Assembly: GCF_022568815.1 (NCBI RefSeq)
Contig: NZ_JAKZHX010000010.1
Span: 124,001-188,000, forward strand
Origin: Undibacterium paludis
GTDB taxonomy: Bacteria > Pseudomonadota > Gammaproteobacteria > Burkholderiales > Burkholderiaceae_D
Direction: 5' to 3'
Length of the DNA: 64,000 nt
Below are positions 1-9,300 of the stretch, piece by piece. The translations under genes and the position numbers were made by a program. The stretch's first letter is position 1, and every line of letters starts with the position of its first letter. The notes under the pieces are model-generated. The model ran no database searches. It was not told the origin of the DNA and worked only from the letters and a program-made list of their open reading frames with translations.

Positions 1-1
1 G

Positions 2-490
2 ATGCGCATGTCATCAAATGGCCTGATACAGCAGATGCCCAGGCGCGGCCTGATCATCAGCGATATTGAAGCAGCCGAGCACATGACACTGATAGAAACC
101 CGCCGTGTCATCGAAAGACTGATCGCCGCCAGCGCCGCCCGCCGCGCCACACCTCAACACCGCAAGGACATCGTGGAATGTGCCGACAAGATGCTGGTCG
201 CCGCCAAGCGCAATGACCTCAATGACTACATGGCCGCCGACCAGGCCCTGGACCATGTCGTGCATGAAGCCTGCCGCAACCCTTCTGCCGTGGCTGCCGT
301 CATCCCGCTGATCATCAAATGCCGCCGCTTCTGGTATGCCTTTCAGCATGAAGGCGACATAGAAGAAGGCGCCCGCTGCCATATGCTGGTGGCCAAGGCG
401 ATTGCCAAAGGCAATGAAGAACAGGCCGCCAAGGCGGCAGATGGCCTGATGGATTACCTGGAGTCGTTTGCGCGCAAGGTGATTGGGTAA
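2..490 (+). CDS. GntR-family transcriptional regulator, FCD domain (5' truncated)
   Basis: The reading frame is open to the left edge, so the true start lies outside the window. The first residues (GLIQQMPRRGLIIS) look like the wing of a GntR winged helix, which means the DNA-recognition helix is missing here. The rest (about residues 25-160) is an all-helical ligand-binding domain of the FCD type, with the typical ExRxxxE entry (ETRRVIERLIA) and metal-ligand-like Asp/His positions (DQALDHVVHEA, GARCHMLVAKAI). FadR-type regulators of this kind usually control carboxylate or sugar-acid catabolism genes; the target cannot be inferred because the upstream neighbour is not visible. Followed by a 547-bp gap. 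Confidence 0.8.
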   Translation: MRMSSNGLIQQMPRRGLIISDIEAAEHMTLIETRRVIERLIAASAARRATPQHRKDIVECADKMLVAAKRNDLNDYMAADQALDHVVHEACRNPSAVAAVIPLIIKCRRFWYAFQHEGDIEEGARCHMLVAKAIAKGNEEQAAKAADGLMDYLESFARKVIG

Positions 491-589
491 GTGGAGTGTT
501 TGGCTGAGGTAGAAGCGCGCACACCGTAACCAAAAGAATATATACAAAGGTCGCAATGACGTTTGGGTTGTTTTTTTGCAGTTCCCATG

Positions 590-790
590 TGTCGATGCCT
601 TTGATGCAAGGCAGAAAATGGAAAAAGAAAGACGATGTTTGAGCGTAGCGAGTTTTCGGGCTTTCCCATTTTTTGACTTGCAGCAAAGCCCCCCCCTTTA
701 ACGGGGGCAGCGACGCCTGGGTCGCCTTTTTGGCACACCTTTTTGGCGAAGCAAAAAGGTGTGTAGCTGCCGGTCTACCACCGGGCGACA
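590..790. repeat. Mosaic intergenic repeat block with perfect hairpin
   Basis: This stretch has the look of a dispersed intergenic element common in Oxalobacteraceae genomes: an AGCGTAGCGAG word, a C-run and G-run pair (CCCCCC ... CGGGGG), then a perfect 11-bp inverted repeat CACACCTTTTT (734-744) / AAAAAGGTGTG (753-763) around the loop GGCGAAGC. In one frame it translates to a short peptide ending in AHLFGEAKRC, which I take to be incidental. The recollection that such blocks are dispersed is from memory; only the hairpin is directly visible. It could also act as a terminator for the GntR gene. Confidence 0.5.
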
Positions 791-887
791 ATCTTAAAAT
801 ACGAATGCAGATATTTGAAAATCAAGACATTCAAAACACCAATACCCTGATTCAATCCATCTGATAGTTTGTGCCGAACGCCACTAG

Positions 888-907
888 ATTCCTGCCTGCG
901 CAGGAAT
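888..907. repeat. REP-like palindrome
   Basis: ATTCCTGC and GCAGGAAT form a perfect 8-bp inverted repeat around CTGC. Palindromes built on ATTCCTGC are a common dispersed extragenic repeat in betaproteobacteria. No transposase of the RAYT type is present in the window. Confidence 0.5.
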
Positions 908-1037
908 GACGTCAGATGGAGTGTGGCTCATCAAAGCCCGCGCTGCGAATCAAGCAAACAGATTTGCGCTACATGGCAAACGACTTGATGACAAATCTGC
1001 CCAATTCTTCGACATCAAAGGGTATAATCTTGCCCCT

Positions 1038-1469
1038 ATGGCATTCCACCCTTTCATTTCCAAACCAAACACGCAAGCGATCGCCCTGTCGACCGTCGTG
1101 TACGGCTTGCTGTATTTCGTATTTATTGCGATGCTGAAGGCGTCAATAGCGCCTCCAACACTGGTGAACACGGATACCGGATTGTGGGGGAACCAGCTGT
1201 TCATGACCATTTTTGGTCTTGCCCAGTACGTGCTGCCTGGCTTACTGGTTGGCTATCTGGCCGAGAAATCGCCCATGATGCATGGTTACCTGCTAGGCAT
1301 AGCGACCACTGCACTGGTCTATGCCTACGCCAGTTTCACCTATGGCGACAACCCTGCCCAGTTGCCCACCTCCTACACAGTCTTGTACACCTGCTTTGTC
1401 GCTGGCGTGTGGTGCTCACTTGGCGCCGTGATTGCCGACCACTTCAGAACCCGCAAACAAGAGCAATAG
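1038..1469 (+). CDS. Small four-helix membrane protein, unknown function
   Basis: 143 residues from the ATG at 1038; an upstream in-frame start at 906 would add a charged stretch overlapping the repeat region and is less likely. Four hydrophobic segments are visible at about residues 13-35, 53-75, 82-101 and 112-133, linked by short polar loops, with a basic C-terminal tail (FRTRKQEQ), so an inner-membrane protein with cytoplasmic C terminus is inferred. No family motif was recognised. Its stop codon is one base away from the stop codon of the convergent enoyl-CoA hydratase-like gene, so no terminator separates the two. Confidence 0.65.
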   Translation: MAFHPFISKPNTQAIALSTVVYGLLYFVFIAMLKASIAPPTLVNTDTGLWGNQLFMTIFGLAQYVLPGLLVGYLAEKSPMMHGYLLGIATTALVYAYASFTYGDNPAQLPTSYTVLYTCFVAGVWCSLGAVIADHFRTRKQEQ

Positions 1470-1470
1470 A

Positions 1471-2250
1471 TCAAGACCAGTCAGGCCGGCGCTTTTCCAG
1501 GAATGCCTGCACACCTTCTTGCGCTGCTTCATCCATCATATTGCAAGCCATGGTCTGCCCGGCCAGTTGATAGGCCGCTTCCACACCCATTTCCAGTTGC
1601 TTGTAAAACAATTGCTTGCCCATGCTGATGGCCACTGCCGGCTTGGCGACGATGCTGGCAACCAGTTCTGCCACGCAGGTATCGAGCTGATCAGCGCTGA
1701 CAACGCGGTTGACCAGCCCACGCTGCAAGGCTGTCTGCGCATCGATGAAATCACCGGTCAGCAGCATTTCCATCGCCTGTTTGCGCGACACATTGCGTGA
1801 CAGGGCAACAGCGGGAGTCGAGCAAAACAGGCCGACATTCACACCGGATACGGCAAAGCGCGCCTGTTCTGCCGCCACAGCCAGGTCACACATGGCGACC
1901 AACTGGCAACCGGCTGCCGTAGCCAGACCATGCACACGGGCTATCACCGGCTGCGGCAGTTTTTGTATGGACAGCATCAACTTGCTGCATAAGCCAAACA
2001 GGTCTTTGTAGTATTTGTCACTCGGGCTGGCCTGCATCTGCTTGAGGTCATGGCCAGCACAAAATGCCTTGCCTGCTGCGGCCAATACGACTACGCGTAT
2101 CTTTTCATTTACCGCAATTGCCTTGAACGCGGCCAGCAGTTCTGTCAGCATTTCTTCTGACAGGGGATTGAAGCGTTCACCGCGATTTAGCGTCAACGTA
2201 CAAACCGCATCTGCATCGGTGCGCAGGAGATAGGGCGCATCCAGACTCAT
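1471..2250 (-). CDS. Enoyl-CoA hydratase/isomerase family protein (ECHDC3-like)
   Basis: 259 residues with the crotonase fold signature: an oxyanion-hole strand FCAGHDLKQM (63-72) and a second oxyanion segment GLATAAGCQLVAMCDLA (108-124). The two glutamates that activate water in true hydratases are replaced: Gln116 stands in GCQL where GCEL is usual, and Ser-Gly (135-136) stands where Pro-Glu is usual. This pattern, with FCAGHDLK, resembles the ECHDC3 branch, whose reaction is poorly defined. Hydratase activity should therefore not be assumed. The start codon overlaps the stop of the upstream rbgA gene by four bases (ATGA), which implies translational coupling. Confidence 0.85.
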   Translation of the reverse strand: MSLDAPYLLRTDADAVCTLTLNRGERFNPLSEEMLTELLAAFKAIAVNEKIRVVVLAAAGKAFCAGHDLKQMQASPSDKYYKDLFGLCSKLMLSIQKLPQPVIARVHGLATAAGCQLVAMCDLAVAAEQARFAVSGVNVGLFCSTPAVALSRNVSRKQAMEMLLTGDFIDAQTALQRGLVNRVVSADQLDTCVAELVASIVAKPAVAISMGKQLFYKQLEMGVEAAYQLAGQTMACNMMDEAAQEGVQAFLEKRRPDWS

Positions 2251-3179
2251 TCTTCGTCCTCTTGTTCCGGCTCCATGCCGGTCTGCACGCTCTTGCCCTG
2301 CCCCAGCAAAACAGGTGGCACATAGGTCGCGAGCAAGTGTTCACGGCTGGTCGGGGTCTCCAGGCTGATGCGGCCAAGAGCACCACTGCGGTAATCAAGT
2401 AAGAGGGTATGCGAGGCCTTTTCAAAATCCCAGTCACCGCCTTTTAGCTTGTAAGCACGCTTTTTGGCGACGCCTTCAATCACGGCCACGGCATCCATAC
2501 CTTCCAGATTGAAGCCATAGCGGGTCACCAGTGATTTGGGGTAATGAATCAGCAGTTGCTCGGCCAGGAAGGTCGCGATTTCTTCTTCAATCAGCGCATT
2601 GACGCCAATAGCATGACTGGCGGCCAGCATCAATCCATCGGTAGGGTGTTCTATCTTGGGCCACAGCATACCGGGTGTATCGGTCAGTATCATGTTCTTG
2701 CCAAGATACAGACGCTGCTGGGTCTTGGTCACGGCCGGCTCATCGCCGACATTGGCAACACGCTTTTTGAGCAAGGCATTCATCAGCGTGGATTTGCCGA
2801 CATTCGGTATGCCCATGATCATCATGCGCAGCGGTTTGGTCGGCACACCGCGATGTGGGGCCAGCTTCAAGGCCAGGCCGGGCACTTTGGCGACATCGGA
2901 AGGTTTTTTGCAGCTCATGGCAACGGCGAACACGTCTTTCTGGGCATTGTAGAAATCCAGCCAGGCCTTGGTTGCGTTCGGGTCGGCCAGGTCGGCCTTG
3001 TTCAAAATCTTCAGGCAGGGACGCTGGCGAAAGGTACGCAGCGACTCCACCATGGGGTTGCAAGAGGCCTGCGGAATACGGGCGTCCTGCACCTCTATCA
3101 CCAGGTCGGTGTTCTCCATGGTTTCCGCCGCCTTCTTGCGGGCGGCGTTCATGTGACCGGGGAACCATTGTATGGACAT
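2247..3179 (-). CDS. rbgA: Ribosome biogenesis GTPase YlqF/RbgA
   Basis: 310 residues from ATG at 3179 (MSIQWFPGHM), with AAGAAG just upstream; a longer frame to 3260 lacks homologous-looking sequence. The protein is a circularly permuted GTPase: G4 NKADL precedes the G1 loop GIPNVGKST, followed by G3 DTPG. The N-terminal WFPGHMNAARK is the family hallmark. RbgA proteins act late in 50S subunit assembly in the cytoplasm, sensing the assembling particle through GTP hydrolysis. The gene is transcribed together with the ECHDC3-like gene and diverges from the accessory cluster starting at 3596. Confidence 0.92.
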   Translation of the reverse strand: MSIQWFPGHMNAARKKAAETMENTDLVIEVQDARIPQASCNPMVESLRTFRQRPCLKILNKADLADPNATKAWLDFYNAQKDVFAVAMSCKKPSDVAKVPGLALKLAPHRGVPTKPLRMMIMGIPNVGKSTLMNALLKKRVANVGDEPAVTKTQQRLYLGKNMILTDTPGMLWPKIEHPTDGLMLAASHAIGVNALIEEEIATFLAEQLLIHYPKSLVTRYGFNLEGMDAVAVIEGVAKKRAYKLKGGDWDFEKASHTLLLDYRSGALGRISLETPTSREHLLATYVPPVLLGQGKSVQTGMEPEQEDEE

Positions 3180-3595
3180 GCTTATTCTTCTTTTTCGGCA
3201 AAAACAAAGCGACATTGTACGGAAGTCTGCCCGGCTTGCGCCGGATTTTGCAGGCAACACCAGAAAAGCCCGGCATTAATCTTTCCAGGACGGAACAAGC
3301 TGTGTACAAAAAGACATAAATGTTTAATATATCTTCCAGAATTGTAAATTCTGTTGATTATTTTGTATGTGGATGTTATTTTTTCAATCCATGATTTGTT
3401 GCATTTTTATTAGCACCCGAAACATTTCTCCGCGGAAAACTCCAACAGATTGCCAGCCCTTGAACCGGGTGCAGGAAAAACTAGCACAAACAGTCCGGCA
3501 AACAGCACTTCAGCAACAAGCCGGTCAGAGGCAAAGAGCGCAGCAGTAGGAATTTTTATTGTTTCACAGGTTTCATAACCATAGGCAGATGAGCG
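3180..3595. other. Intergenic region before the accessory cluster (416 bp)
   Basis: Divergent region between rbgA and the accessory cluster, AT-rich between 3310 and 3420. No gene is supported. It holds the dyad and candidate promoter described at 3337-3382; the 3' half (3420-3590) has no structure that I could identify and would be a long untranslated leader. Confidence 0.5.
3337..3382 (+). promoter_or_regulatory. Candidate promoter with abutting palindrome for the accessory cluster
   Basis: A perfect 7-bp inverted repeat CAGAATT / AATTCTG with a GTA centre (3337-3353) is followed at once by TTGATT (3354-3359, 4/6 to the -35 consensus) and, after 17 bp, TATTTT (3377-3382, 4/6 to the -10 consensus). 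It is the only plausible sigma-70 arrangement that I found upstream of the ten-gene run. The dyad position would suit a regulator touching the -35 box. Inference only. Confidence 0.35.
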
Positions 3596-4603
3596 ATGAA
3601 GGTAATTTCCTGGAATCTGAAAAATGTCAGTCTCAACAAGCTGACCAAGGCCAATACCTTCCAGCCTTTGTTCCAGACCTATGGCATGGGCAACACCGTT
3701 CTTGATTACGTGACCAATGTCGTCATGGGTGCAGAACAATGGGAAGGCGTCGTTTCGGCCTTCCCTGTCGATTTGTTTGTGGTCATCGAACTCAAGACCG
3801 GCGGCTCCCGCAAAGGAGGGGCAGTTTCAGGTAATTGCCTGCCGACACTGGTCGCCATGCGCGATGCGATGAATGCTGCCGTTGTTGCGATGAACCATAA
3901 TCCGCTGGAATACAATTACCAGTACATCGTCCCTGTCATCACAGGGCGGCATGAAACAGTAGGTTTTATTTATAACACCAGGGAATTGACACCAACTGCA
4001 CTAACACTGGAACGCAATACCGTCACCGATGCCTTCCTGCCCGGCAGAACACCCCTGGTTGCCACCTTCGATGTCTTGTCAAAACCGGGCACCACGATGC
4101 GTTTCTCGGGCATACATGATCCACCACCGAGTGGCGGTGCTGCTGTCAGGATGCGTCCGCCCATCGATTTTTGCAGGCAACTGGTGAACACCCCGTCAGC
4201 GGCGGTGCAGAACACCTTTTTCCTTGGCGACTTCAATTGCCAGCCAACTGACAGCTATGTGAACGGCAACGGTGTCACGGTCAGGCCTTTCAGCAACCTG
4301 GCCAATTACGGGACTGACCTGCCGAACAATTCACTCTCGAGTGTAAAGAAACGGCTGGACAATAATCAGGCGGGGCAAGCGGCTTACCTGAGCGCGCCCT
4401 ATGACAATAATATTTTCTGGATTACACCAAATATTGTCATTGGCAATGGCCAGGAAGAAGTTGTAGATCTCATCGGTGAGGCCAAGAACACCATCTATGA
4501 TCCGCCGGAAGACTTGTATCCGGCCAGGGGCCGGGCTGTACTGAATGCCTACAATGCGGTGTCTGATCACCTGCCTGTCATCATGGAATTCAACGTCATT
4601 TAA
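3596..4603 (+). CDS. Endonuclease/exonuclease/phosphatase (DNase I-like) family protein
   Basis: 335 residues containing the full EEP catalytic set in order: ISWNLKN (Asn7), VVIELKTGG (Glu65), GIHDPP (His174), GDFN (Asp212, Asn214) and SDHLPV (Asp324, His325). EEP enzymes hydrolyse phosphodiesters or phosphoesters with Mg2+; substrates range from DNA to phosphoinositides and sphingomyelin, so the target here is open. There is no signal peptide. It is the first gene of the co-directional run to 19497, 24 bp before the next gene, so it is probably a functional member of that system (effector, processing enzyme or defence nuclease). Confidence 0.85.
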   Translation: MKVISWNLKNVSLNKLTKANTFQPLFQTYGMGNTVLDYVTNVVMGAEQWEGVVSAFPVDLFVVIELKTGGSRKGGAVSGNCLPTLVAMRDAMNAAVVAMNHNPLEYNYQYIVPVITGRHETVGFIYNTRELTPTALTLERNTVTDAFLPGRTPLVATFDVLSKPGTTMRFSGIHDPPPSGGAAVRMRPPIDFCRQLVNTPSAAVQNTFFLGDFNCQPTDSYVNGNGVTVRPFSNLANYGTDLPNNSLSSVKKRLDNNQAGQAAYLSAPYDNNIFWITPNIVIGNGQEEVVDLIGEAKNTIYDPPEDLYPARGRAVLNAYNAVSDHLPVIMEFNVI

Positions 4604-4627
4604 ACAAGAACAGCAGGGGCATAGCGT

Positions 4628-5824
4628 ATGGCTTACTGGAAATTTACCGATGTCTATGGCAGCACTTATCCGGCGCTGACCAATTCCATACTCAGTATCC
4701 TGGTATTTGATGTGCCCTCAGGCACGCCCATCAACGGCACGAATTTCAACGCCAGCCTGGATTTGCAGGCAACCGGCAAAGCCATGGGTGTCCTGTCGTC
4801 CATGCTGGGCATGACGACAGTACCCATGACGGGCACGGTCACGACCACCAACAATATACTCAACATCGACCTGGCGTCGAGCAATAACGCCGCAATACTG
4901 AGCGCACTGGCAGCCTGCATTCCGTTGATAGGCGGCCAGCTCATGCAGGCGGCCAGCCTGGCCATCAAGAACACCACGCCACAATCGGCCACAGTGGATG
5001 ATGATCCGACTACCGACCAGTTCAATCTCAATACCACGGTCAAGATAGGCAATGGCAGCGGTGATGTGACTACGCAGATACCGATGAGCAATGGCCTCTT
5101 CACCATGAGCGCCACGTTCAGCAATTTTGGCATAGGCTTGAGCGACCTGAATTTCCTGGTGCCGCAAGCGCAGTTTTCCAGCATGTTCCCAACCACGCTG
5201 CCAACGAATTACTACAACCCGGCAAGCACAACCTTGAATCTGTTGTCGCTGGAATTGTCGTTGTATGTCAAGACTTCGCCATCGTTGAGTATCAGCGTCA
5301 ACAACGTTTCGACATCAATAGGCATTGTCAATATACCGCTGTATCCGAATGCCCTGTACCTGAACCCCTTGGCGATCTGGATCAGCGTCAGCAATCCCTT
5401 AAGCAGCCAACCGACACCAACCTGGGGACTCAATGGCTCCATCGCGCTCTACCCTTACGGCAAGCAGACCAGCCCGCCCAGTGTGCCGCCGGATTTTAGT
5501 TATGATCTGGCGATGCAGATGCCGACCAGATCCGACCCCACTTTTTCTGTCACCGGTACTCTGGATAACCCGCAAAACCTGCCGGTCTCACAGATACTCT
5601 GCGACCTGATGAACGATGGCAGCTTCAACACTGGCATATCAAATCAGCTGACACTGGAAAAATTTGATTTTGCCACCGTGGCCGATACATCAACAGGCAC
5701 CATCAATGAATTTTCTGTTGAAATTGCCATGGATGCCAGCGGCAATGGCGGCTCTTACATTGGCCTGTTCAGCGACAGTTTTGGCGTCAAGGATTTCAGT
5801 ATTGCCGTCGCTTATGTCAAGTGA
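4628..5824 (+). CDS. Uncharacterised beta-rich protein of the DUF6603 cluster
   Basis: 398 residues, no homologue recognised. The sequence is rich in Ser, Thr, Asn and Leu, poor in Lys and Arg, and shows alternating hydrophobic/polar strands separated by NG, NP and PS turns. It has no signal peptide and no transmembrane helix; one mildly hydrophobic helix-like patch (AILSALAACIPLIGGQLMQAA region, about residues 95-115) is embedded. Segments such as LFTMSATFSNFGIGLSDLNF resemble the N-terminal module of the 1080-residue neighbour, so the two may share a fold. Gaps to neighbours are 24 and 46 bp, so it is co-transcribed. Function unknown; a structural subunit is an inference. Confidence 0.7.
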   Translation: MAYWKFTDVYGSTYPALTNSILSILVFDVPSGTPINGTNFNASLDLQATGKAMGVLSSMLGMTTVPMTGTVTTTNNILNIDLASSNNAAILSALAACIPLIGGQLMQAASLAIKNTTPQSATVDDDPTTDQFNLNTTVKIGNGSGDVTTQIPMSNGLFTMSATFSNFGIGLSDLNFLVPQAQFSSMFPTTLPTNYYNPASTTLNLLSLELSLYVKTSPSLSISVNNVSTSIGIVNIPLYPNALYLNPLAIWISVSNPLSSQPTPTWGLNGSIALYPYGKQTSPPSVPPDFSYDLAMQMPTRSDPTFSVTGTLDNPQNLPVSQILCDLMNDGSFNTGISNQLTLEKFDFATVADTSTGTINEFSVEIAMDASGNGGSYIGLFSDSFGVKDFSIAVAYVK

Positions 5825-5870
5825 TGGGCTGGCAGATGACTCACTCTTTTAAAACGAAAGCGCACTGGTC

Positions 5871-6350
5871 ATGAGTACGACAACGATCAATTTTAAAACC
5901 ACGCTGGTGATAGGTGAAGAGCAGGTGCCGCTGGCCTCGGAAATCGTGCTCGGTGACGGCAATTCACAGGATGGTGTGGATAAGGGTTTCCTGTTCAAGC
6001 TTGACCGTGAACCGTTTGATCCGCCGGTCACGATTTATCTTGGTGACGTGATCAATTTCATCAACACCAAACTCGGTGGTGGCGATGTGTCGACGAATCC
6101 CGGCATGGCCCTGATCAGCCAGGCATTCCCTGGCATGAGTCCGGCCAATTTCAACTCAAGCAACCAGACACTGGTGAACATTTATGAATTCAGCCTCAAT
6201 TCTACGACCAAGGAATTCCTGTTTTCTTTCAATCTTGATGTGGAGAACTCCAATCCAGACGTTGGCCTGATTGCTCTGCCGCCCGTCTTGTCGAACTGGC
6301 TGAAAATAGAAAGTCTGGCCATTTCATTTTCTGCCACCAGTCAATCCTGA
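5871..6350 (+). CDS. Small beta-rich protein, possible stand-alone module of the DUF6603 protein
   Basis: 159 residues, acidic, with no signal peptide and no cysteine. The pattern strand-strand-(VTIYLGDVINFINTKLGGG)-strand is similar in spacing to the segment of the next protein around ATIDIGKFMSYIGQQF, where a two-strand hairpin is followed by an amphipathic helix. I therefore suspect a single copy of the same module. No family recognised. It is placed 46 bp after the 398-residue gene and 29 bp before the 1080-residue gene. Confidence 0.65.
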   Translation: MSTTTINFKTTLVIGEEQVPLASEIVLGDGNSQDGVDKGFLFKLDREPFDPPVTIYLGDVINFINTKLGGGDVSTNPGMALISQAFPGMSPANFNSSNQTLVNIYEFSLNSTTKEFLFSFNLDVENSNPDVGLIALPPVLSNWLKIESLAISFSATSQS

Positions 6351-6379
6351 TCCGTTTTGACCCATACTGACTTTGCGCC

Positions 6380-9300
6380 ATGTCCAATACTGCTATCGAC
6401 CTCACCCTCGGCCTGAACCTGCAAATCGGGTCTGTTCCTGTTTCCCTGAGCGCAGAAGTGGAAAGCGACTCGGCTGGTTCTGTCTACACCTTCAGTGGTT
6501 CGGTACAGGATGCCACGATAGATATAGGCAAGTTCATGAGCTATATCGGCCAGCAGTTTGGTGTCGATGTGCAGTTCCCGCCTGAACTGAATCTGGAAGC
6601 TATTATCGACTATGTGGCAGGACAGATCAGGTATGCCAAACCTGTCAGCGGTGCGACCACGACAGAAATGGGCATGGCCGCCAAGTTTGACCTCGTGTAC
6701 CGGAACGGTGGCAGCACCGAGACCTTCAGCTTCAGTTTTTATGCCGATACCATACTGACCAGCGGCTCCAGTGTCAGCAGCTACGTGGTGGGAGCATCAA
6801 TCGACACCAATCTGGCCTTTAAGGATTTGCCCCTGGTCGGCACCATACCGGTATTCAATGAATACACGCTCAAACACCTGGGCTTCAGTTATACCAATGC
6901 CGACCCGGCGCAAAACAATGGCAAGCCGGTCAGCTTCAATATCCCCAAGGTGTCACAGAGCAGCAATCCTTTGAAACCTGCCGGTTCACCGCCTTCGCGC
7001 GAAAGCAATAGCTATGCGATAAATACTTCAGGCGACCAGACCACCTTCAGCCTCGACAAAAAAGGCTTTGCCTTTACCGCCGGCCTGATGCGAGAAGGCA
7101 GCAACAGTGCCGTCAGCAATTTTTCCCTGCCCATGGCCCTGCCTGCCGCGCCGGCTTCGACAGCGCCAGCCACCTATTATCAGGGTAGTGGCAGCGTCAA
7201 CGCCAGCCCGCCAGCCAGCCCGATCAACTGGATCAAGATCAACAAGACCTTTGGCCCGGTTGACCTGCAAAAAATCGGCCTGAACTATAAAAGCGGTGAA
7301 GCGACTTTTGGCCTGTCTGCCGGTTTTTCCATGGGTGGCTTTTCGCTGGACCTGCAAGGCCTGTCCATCACCTTCCCCCTGCCTTTGCCAGGCATGCCTG
7401 CTGGCGATACAGTCAGTTTTGATCTTGATGGCCTGGCGATGGACTTCCAGCGTGGCAGCCTCAGACTGGGCGGCGCTTTCCTGAAAGTCATCCAGAACGA
7501 CATCACCAATTACTATGGTGAAGTGGTGGTGCAGGTGGCCAGCTATGGCTTCAAGGCCATAGGCGGCTATGCCCCGGCACAGCACGGCAATCCGGCATCC
7601 TTCTTCATCTATGCCAACCTGCAAGTGCCCTTGGGTGGCCCGCCCTTCCTGTATGTATCGGGCCTTGCCTTTGGTTTTGGCGTCAACTATGCACTCAACC
7701 TGCCCACCATGGCGACCCTGCCCGGTTACCTGCTGTTGCCTGGCAAGGCCCCGGCACAACCATCGAATGCAGGTGCAGCCTTCAGCAGTGTACTCACACA
7801 ACTGGCGGGCGGCTCCAACCCTGTCGTGACCAACCAGCCCGGTCAATACTGGGTGGCTGCTGGCATACAGTTCACCTCCTTCAACATGGTCTCGGCCTTT
7901 GCCCTGGTCACGGTCTCGTTTGGTGTCAGTACACAGATAGGTTTGCTCGGCTCCTGCTCCATCACGTTACCGAAGGGAGCAAGCAGCCCGCTCGCCTACA
8001 TAGAAATCGATATCGTCGCTTCGTTCACGCCAGACAGTGGTGCGCTGGCAGTCGCCGGCGTCATCACCCCTGCATCTTACCTGTATGGCGACTTCGTCAA
8101 GATCAGCGGTGGCTTTGCCTTCAATATATGGTTCAGCGGTGAGCACAAAGGGGATTTTGTCGTCACGATTGGCGGCTATAACAGTGCCTATTCCAAACCG
8201 GCCTGGTACCCGGCCGTGCCACGTATGCAAATGGGTTTTGCGCTTGGGCCTTTCCAGGCGTCCGGCTCATCCTACCTGGCGCTGACACCGGCAATGTTCA
8301 TGGCGGGCATGCAGTTTTCTGCCACCTTCTCACTTGGCTCCATCAAGGCCTGGTTCAATTGCGGCATGGACTTCCTGATTGCCTGGGCGCCCTTTGTCTA
8401 CCAGGCAGATGCCTATGTCAATGTCGGCTGCTCGGTCGATCTGGGCCTGTTTACGATACGTGTCAGTGTCGGTGCCAATCTGCAGGTCTGGGGACCGTCA
8501 TTTGGTGGCCGTGCAGAAGTTGATCTCGATATCGTCAGCTTTACCATTCGCTTCGGTTCTTCTGCCCCCAATCCTGCCCCTGTCAGCTGGCAGAATGTGG
8601 CAGACAACTTCTTGCCTGGCAGCGGTTCCACATCAACAAACTCTGCCAAGACTGTGTCTGCGCGCAGCATGGGCATGCTCAGCATGCAGAAATCGGCCCA
8701 GGCCCAGAAACTCGCAGCAAGCAGCAATGACGCAGGCAATACTGATAACAATGCTTCGGCATCGGTAGCAATAGGCTTGCTGCAACAGGACATCGTCGAT
8801 GCCGAAGGCCGGACCTGGGACTGGATCATCGATCCGAATCAGTTCCAGTTGATGACTGCATCAACCATACCATCAAACGTGGCACGCTGGAGTACCGGCA
8901 GCAGCACGACAACGACGATACCAAATGTATTGCCGATCGCCAGCACCACGGCCTTGCCGCATCTCGTGGCAGCCAGTGAGTCTTACTCCAGCACGCAAAT
9001 ATGGAACCCAACGATCAGCGTCAAGCCCATGAAGCTGTCGGGTGTGCAGACCATTCACACCATCACGCTGACCAAAGCAGACAATAACGGCAGCTTCAAT
9101 GACTACATTGATGAAGTGCAGATACAGCCCGTACTCGGTAATTCGAATACTGCTCTGTGGGGTGACCCGAATGTCAGCAAAGACGCCAATACAGTGGCCC
9201 TGCTGTCCCACACATTGATGGGTTTCAATATCACGGCACTGCCAAGAAACCCCTTGACGGTCAACAATGTACCGCTGATACAACTGATATTTACGGCTGG

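Larger units (their letters stand above)
491..1037. other. Repeat-rich intergenic gap (547 bp)
   Basis: I see no convincing gene. Short open frames here have no ribosome-binding site and no recognisable protein. The gap holds a mosaic intergenic repeat block (about 590-790) with a long perfect hairpin, and a small REP-like palindrome (888-907). A TATAAT word at 1023-1028 lies only 10 bp before the next start codon and has no matching -35, so I do not call it a promoter. Confidence 0.5.

Noticed and set aside
673..864. Small frame with DAWVAFLAHLFGEAKRC
   Set aside because: Falls inside the intergenic repeat block; no start signal; similar short frames arise from such repeats.
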